From CAYJAD01 sp964370305 (lineage in GTDB: Bacteria; Desulfobacterota; Desulfovibrionia; Desulfovibrionales; Desulfovibrionaceae): a stretch of 64,000 nucleotides of DNA. Below, one piece after another: positions 60,187 through 64,000 of this stretch; positions within the stretch are counted from its first letter, which is position 1, and each line of letters starts with the position of its first letter. The notes beneath the pieces were generated by a model that ran no database searches, was not told the DNA's origin, and saw nothing but the letters and a program-made list of their open reading frames with translations. The stretch is taken from assembly GCA_964370305.1 (NCBI GenBank), contig CAYJIU010000001.1, positions 1 through 64,000 on the forward strand, written 5' to 3'. Position numbers and translations under genes: made by a program.

Positions 60187-62100
60187 ATGTCTGATTTAAA
60201 AACAAATAGTAATTCTAATATAATAGAATCATTACAACATCCTGCTCAATTGCGTGAGCTAAGCTTAACTGAACTTGAACAACTAGCTAAGGAAGTACGA
60301 GAGCTTATTATTGATGTTGTTTCTAAAAATGGCGGGCACTTAGCTCCATCCTTGGGCGTTGTGGAATTGACTATAGCATTATTGCATTGTTTGGATATTG
60401 AGAGTGATAAGTTTATTTGGGATGTGGGGCATCAAAGCTATGCGTGGAAGATTTTAACTGGCAGGGCTAATAATTTTAATACTTTGCGAAAACTTGGTGG
60501 TATTTCTGGCTTTCCAAGACCAGAGGAAAACCCCTATGATCATTTTGGCGTGGGTCACTCTTCCACATCCATTTCAGCAGCTGCCGGTATGGCTAAGGCG
60601 CGTGACCTTGCTGGAGAGGATCATCGTATAGTTTCTATTATTGGTGATGGTTCGCTTACCGCTGGTCAAGCCTTGGAAGGTCTTAATTTATCAGGTCATA
60701 AGGCACGTAAATTTATTGTAATTTTGAACGATAACGAAATGTCAATTTCATCCAATGTAGGTGCTTTATCGCGGTTTTTAAGTCGCACACTTTCTAGACG
60801 TTGGGTGCGCCAAACTAAGAAGGATGTACTAAAGCTTTTGCGCTCTATCCCTCGTATTGGTGAAGATTTAGCCACATATGCCATGCGCGGTGAGGGTAGT
60901 TTTAAGTCATTCTTTACCCCCGGTATGCTTTTTGAGGCTTTCCGCTTTAACTACATTGGCCCGGTGGATGGGCATGACCTTGTAGCATTGAAGCGACATT
61001 TAGAGATGGCTGCTGCTGTGGAAGATGGGCCTGTGCTTTTGCACGTGCTAACTAGCAAAGGCAAGGGCTACGCGCCAGCTGAAAAAGATCCAGAAAAGTT
61101 TCACGGTGTGGGCCCGTTTGACGTGCAAAGTGGTAGCTTTCCGCAGCAAAATGGCAATATTTCCTTCACAGAGGCTTTTGGGCGTTGTCTTATCCACTTA
61201 GCAGAAAAAGATAAAAGAATAGTGACTATTACTGCCGCCATGCCTCATGGTACTGGCACTCATACCTTTGGTAAGCTTTTTCCCGAGCGTTTTGTGGATG
61301 TGGGTATTTGTGAGCAGCATGCGGTGACTTACGCGGCAGGTTTGGCCATACAAGGTTTTAGGCCGGTGGTGGCCATATATTCCACCTTTTTGCAAAGGGC
61401 TTATGATCAATTGGTGCATGATGTTTGTTTACAAAATTTACCCGTTACATTTTGCCTAGATAGAGCAGGGTTGGTGGGTGAAGATGGTGCCACACATCAC
61501 GGTGTTTTTGATATAGCCTATTTGCGCCATGTGCCCAATATACGCCTTTTAGCTCCGCGCGATGAGGCTCTCTTGGCAAAATGCTTATATACCGCCATTA
61601 AGGGGGATAGTCCCACGGCTTTACGCTATCCGCGTGGCGCAGGTTTTGGTATTGCTATGCCCACAGCCAATACCTTACTGCCAGAAGGAAAGGGCGAACT
61701 TGTACAAGATGGCGATAATATTCTTATTATTGCCGTGGGCCCTTGTGTGCATTTTGCCTTGGCTGCAACTAAAATGCTTAAAGAAAATCGCGGCTTAAAC
61801 GTAGCCATATTTGACCCAATCTGGTTAAAACCATTGCCAAAAGAACAACTCATTGCATTGGCAAATAAATATAAATATATACTGCTGGTGGAAGAGGGCA
61901 GCCTAGCCGGCGGTTTTGCATCAGCCGTGTTGGAATTACTTATGGATGCAAATGCCATAACTAACCAAAAAATAAGAAGATTGGGTATTGAGGATACTTT
62001 TATTGAGCATGGTGCGCAAAAAGAGTTGCGGGCCAAGGTTGGGCTTACCGCTGAGGGGATAGTAGCAGAAGTTGAAGCCTTACTTGCCAATGAGGTTTAA
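60187..62100 (+). CDS. dxs: 1-deoxy-D-xylulose 5-phosphate synthase
   Basis: Dxs condenses pyruvate and glyceraldehyde 3-phosphate to start the MEP pathway; it is thiamine-diphosphate dependent. The 637-residue protein has GGHLAPSLGVVELTIALLH near residue 46-64, DVGHQSYAWKILTGR near 79-93, and the thiamine-binding GDGSLTAGQALEGLNLSGH near 155-173. The transketolase-like domain has GICEQHAVTYAAGLA near 373-387, then DRAGLVGEDGATHHG near 420-434. It is the last gene of the forward run. A reverse-strand gene, tilS, follows after 101 bases. Confidence 0.96.
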   Translation: MSDLKTNSNSNIIESLQHPAQLRELSLTELEQLAKEVRELIIDVVSKNGGHLAPSLGVVELTIALLHCLDIESDKFIWDVGHQSYAWKILTGRANNFNTLRKLGGISGFPRPEENPYDHFGVGHSSTSISAAAGMAKARDLAGEDHRIVSIIGDGSLTAGQALEGLNLSGHKARKFIVILNDNEMSISSNVGALSRFLSRTLSRRWVRQTKKDVLKLLRSIPRIGEDLATYAMRGEGSFKSFFTPGMLFEAFRFNYIGPVDGHDLVALKRHLEMAAAVEDGPVLLHVLTSKGKGYAPAEKDPEKFHGVGPFDVQSGSFPQQNGNISFTEAFGRCLIHLAEKDKRIVTITAAMPHGTGTHTFGKLFPERFVDVGICEQHAVTYAAGLAIQGFRPVVAIYSTFLQRAYDQLVHDVCLQNLPVTFCLDRAGLVGEDGATHHGVFDIAYLRHVPNIRLLAPRDEALLAKCLYTAIKGDSPTALRYPRGAGFGIAMPTANTLLPEGKGELVQDGDNILIIAVGPCVHFALAATKMLKENRGLNVAIFDPIWLKPLPKEQLIALANKYKYILLVEEGSLAGGFASAVLELLMDANAITNQKIRRLGIEDTFIEHGAQKELRAKVGLTAEGIVAEVEALLANEV

Positions 62101-62178
62101 GTTAGCCGGCATTGAAAAATATGATAACTGGTTAAAGCAAAAATATTTTGTCGCCACCTAAATGATTTTGTCAGCAGT

Positions 62179-62202
62179 CTGGCATCAAGTCATTGATGCC
62201 AG
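62179..62202. terminator. Hairpin between convergent dxs and tilS
   Basis: CTGGCATCA (62179-62187) pairs perfectly with TGATGCCAG (62194-62202) across a six-base loop. It abuts the tilS stop. There is no T run on either side, so it is a transcript-end hairpin of unclear mechanism. Confidence 0.5.
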
Positions 62203-63246
62203 CTAAACTATTACTTGAAAGGTAATAGCTCCTTTTTTAAGCCTTGCTTCAACATTGCCCGGCAATTGAAATGTAGTGTTACCTCGCCCTTGTACCCATG
62301 CGTTATCCAATTCTATCAAAGTATTAGCTCTAGCTTGGCCTTTGGCAAGTGTGCTTATGCTATGCATATATAGGCGTAGGCGGGTGGCTTTATCAAGACC
62401 ATTGAGCATGGCAGCAGGTAATGTGATAGCGTTTTCATCAACCTTCACCTGAGCAAATAATTTAAGCACGATATCTTGCCAATGCTCTTGGTCATAGCTG
62501 GCAAATTGCCAAAGTTCTGCGGCTTTTTGTTGAAATGATGGATTTTCAGCATGGATAAGGGGTAGTATATTATGGCGTACTCTGTTGCGTAAGTACTTAG
62601 TATCACAATTGCTTTTATCATCAGCATGGCCAATGCCAGCGGCTTTGACTAAGTTGGTAAGTTGATTTTGTTCTTGCAAGAGTAATGGGCGTAAAATATT
62701 GCGTTTTTTATCTAATGCTTGCATACCTCCAAGGGCTGGCCAGCCACTGCCGCGCATAAGGCGCATGAGTATATCTTCTTGTAAATCTCCAAGGTGATGA
62801 CCAAGGCATATCCAATGAGCTTGGCATTTTTTGCGATAATTTTCAAGGTGTATGTAGCGTTCTATACGGGCCATTTCTTCAAGGCCTTTTTTTTGTTCAT
62901 GGGCAAGCTTGGGAATATTTGTTTGATGCACAAAATATTCAATACCCCATGCGGCACAAAGGTTAGCAATGGTTTTGGCTTCAAGGGGGCTTTCTTCGCG
63001 AAGCATGTGGTCAATATGGCAAACTGAAAGGGTGTGCCCATAGATAGGGCGTAACCAAAGCCAAAGGCAGAGCAGGGCAAGGGAATCTACACCACCAGAA
63101 ACAGCCAATAAAAAATGCTGCCCTCTTATGTCAATTTTTAGCTCTTTATCCATAAAATTTCGTACGTTACGAGAGAGAACACGACTGCTTGTGGGCTGGT
63201 CTGTAAAGTTTGGTAAGATTGAAGGAAAATGAAAGGCTAAGGGCAT
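62203..63246 (-). CDS. tilS: tRNA(Ile)-lysidine synthetase
   Basis: TilS changes C34 of the CAU-anticodon tRNA-Ile to lysidine so that it reads AUA. The 347-residue protein has the PP-loop AVSGGVDSLALLCLWLWL near residue 49-66, and CHIDHMLREESPLEAKTI near 76-93. The conserved GHHLGDLQEDILMRLMRGSG block lies near 149-168. It has a truncated C-terminal domain, as do many shorter members. An N-terminal tail of about 30 residues precedes the fold. It is the last of three reverse genes after hemA and a small unknown gene. Confidence 0.93.
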   Translation of the reverse strand: MPLAFHFPSILPNFTDQPTSSRVLSRNVRNFMDKELKIDIRGQHFLLAVSGGVDSLALLCLWLWLRPIYGHTLSVCHIDHMLREESPLEAKTIANLCAAWGIEYFVHQTNIPKLAHEQKKGLEEMARIERYIHLENYRKKCQAHWICLGHHLGDLQEDILMRLMRGSGWPALGGMQALDKKRNILRPLLLQEQNQLTNLVKAAGIGHADDKSNCDTKYLRNRVRHNILPLIHAENPSFQQKAAELWQFASYDQEHWQDIVLKLFAQVKVDENAITLPAAMLNGLDKATRLRLYMHSISTLAKGQARANTLIELDNAWVQGRGNTTFQLPGNVEARLKKGAITFQVIV

Positions 63247-63252
63247 AAATAC

Positions 63253-63576
63253 CTAATCTTGGCTTAGCAGGCTATCCACATAGCGCATCATATGCTGCTC
63301 AAGTTCAGACTGTGCATAGTTTACACAATTACAATGCAGAATATTTTTTGCTCGTACCAATAATTCAAGGCAGATGCAGTCTTCGTCTACCTCCAAGGCC
63401 ATGACGTAGGGGCCGCATTTGGAGGCATGCTCTTGCTGGATATCTGTGTGAAATTTTTCGGGAATGGGTAGCCAATAGACTCCTTCCACTCCACTTTGTA
63501 GATTCATGGAGTTAAGACGCTTGGTAATGTTGTTGGTTTGGTCGATAGTTAGTTCATCAATTACGTAAGAGTGCAT
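63253..63576 (-). CDS. Small hypothetical protein between hemA and tilS
   Basis: A 107-residue soluble protein I do not recognise, beginning MHSYVIDELTIDQTNNIT. It has a leading beta-rich segment (YWLPIPEKFH near residue 34-43) and three cysteines (KCGPYV, DEDCICLE, LHCNCVNY), with a CxC pair in two places that could bind metal, though this is not a known motif. I chose the ATG at 63576, one base after the hemA stop, which shows coupling; a longer frame to 63609 overlaps hemA. The spacing to tilS is six bases. Real gene, unknown role. Confidence 0.65.
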   Translation of the reverse strand: MHSYVIDELTIDQTNNITKRLNSMNLQSGVEGVYWLPIPEKFHTDIQQEHASKCGPYVMALEVDEDCICLELLVRAKNILHCNCVNYAQSELEQHMMRYVDSLLSQD

Positions 63577-63577
63577 G

Positions 63578-64000
63578 TTATTTCTTTGTGTTACGGTTTT
63601 GTGTGTCATTATCTAAATCAAAAATACGCCGCACAATATTAATGCGCGGGGCTGTACCTTCCTCAGACATGGTGCCACGTTTTAAAAATGCAATGGGTGC
63701 GTGATTGAGCTTACGTGTTAGGGCTGTGGTCATGGTTTCTAGGGCTTGGCGTGTCTTTTCATCCACGGGCCCAAGGCGTCTTAAAGTGCGCTGCAATTCA
63801 TCGGCGGCTAGCATATCGGCCCTTTGGATTATATCAACAATGGTGGGTTGTACATCTAGATGCCTTAACCAATAGCAAAATAAATCCACCTCTTCGTCAA
63901 CAATTTGCGTAGCTTTAACTGCTTCCTCTCGGCGTCCGGCCAAGTTTTCTTCCACCACTTCCTTTAGGTCATCAATGTCATATAAATAGACGTTATCAAG
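63578..64000 (-). CDS. hemA: Glutamyl-tRNA reductase, C-terminal part (cut by window edge)
   Basis: HemA reduces glutamyl-tRNA to glutamate semialdehyde, the entry step of tetrapyrrole synthesis. The visible 140 residues are the C-terminal dimerisation domain. They start LDNVYLYDIDDLKEVVEENL and run through AADELQRTLRRLGPVDE to the end, with the helical LNHAPIAFLKRG block. The catalytic N-terminal domain with the active cysteine lies outside the window to the right. The frame is open to 64000. The next reverse gene begins one base after its stop, so the three genes form one unit. Confidence 0.9.
   Translation of the reverse strand, partial: LDNVYLYDIDDLKEVVEENLAGRREEAVKATQIVDEEVDLFCYWLRHLDVQPTIVDIIQRADMLAADELQRTLRRLGPVDEKTRQALETMTTALTRKLNHAPIAFLKRGTMSEEGTAPRINIVRRIFDLDNDTQNRNTKK

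Noticed and set aside
61626..62090. Reverse open frame of 154 codons
   Set aside because: It lies inside dxs; its serine-rich composition is what the antisense of a GC-poor gene gives.
62101..62150. AGCCGGCATTGAAAAATATG as another copy of the miniature-element end
   Set aside because: Only about ten bases agree with the AGTCGA...CTGAAAAA end, and the flanking sequence does not match further.
1..64000. CRISPR array, tRNA genes, prophage or defence genes
   Set aside because: No regularly spaced repeats, tRNA-like cloverleaf, integrase, capsid or restriction motif was seen on either strand by reading; a dedicated scan was not possible.

Overview
This window looks like a chromosomal segment of a low-GC (roughly 40% by eye) Gram-negative bacterium, most probably a member of the Desulfovibrionaceae. 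The grounds are the fused ispDF gene beside a long-chain acyl-CoA ligase, a full Mla (outer-membrane lipid asymmetry) operon, a family II manganese pyrophosphatase, a CgeB-type glycosyltransferase, an HD-GYP protein with an added metallo-beta-lactamase domain, and hybrid kinases. The taxonomic call is inference from gene content, not a database result.

Layout. 1-1250: an exported RidA-like protein and a small unknown gene, set among dispersed hairpin repeats. 1257-3586: a forward run of a small acidic protein, miaB and a BFN-domain protein. 3592-9823: a reverse operon pyrH-frr-uppS-cdsA-dxr-rseP-tsaB. 10027-16984: a forward run fabD-argS-SPOR protein-mlaE-mlaF-mlaD-mlaC-mlaA. 17101-21311: a reverse block of a FapA/DUF342 protein and two glycosyltransferases. 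21377-26495: reverse fadD, ispDF, and the nif3-zinc ribbon-rnpB group that contains the only RNA gene recognised here. 26697-32588: purQ (reverse), then pyrG, a small unknown gene, proB and proA (forward). 32596-32875: a miniature mobile element. 32897-39611: an exported C69 dipeptidase, a ComFB-like protein, an NlpC/P60 lipoprotein, ppaC, a BaiN/YhiN flavoprotein and a DHH phosphoesterase. 39697-50714: a DUF533 protein and a signalling block with an MBL-GAF-HD-GYP fusion, an ACT-ACT-MBL protein, two divergent hybrid histidine kinases and a LysR regulator. 50827-53983: mtnP and a large acidic calcium-repeat surface protein. 54447-62100: forward ispG, proS, xseA-xseB-ispA-dxs. 62202-64000: reverse tilS, a small conserved-looking gene and the 3' part of hemA.

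How the genes work together. Isoprenoid synthesis is heavily represented: dxs, dxr, ispD and ispF (fused), ispG, then ispA and uppS; ispE and ispH are not in the window. uppS, cdsA, rseP, fabD, the Mla genes, the glycosyltransferases and the peptidases all concern envelope building or maintenance. The second theme is translation and tRNA modification (miaB, tsaB, tilS, argS, proS, frr, rnpB).

No plasmid, prophage, CRISPR array, defence island or full insertion sequence was seen. The most unusual content lies between genes: (1) a dispersed family of intergenic elements with two hairpins whose stems change in a compensatory way between copies, mostly between divergent genes; and (2) a 280-bp element with inverted ends, a 5-bp target duplication and several relics, one end of which is repeated almost perfectly more than 21 kb away.
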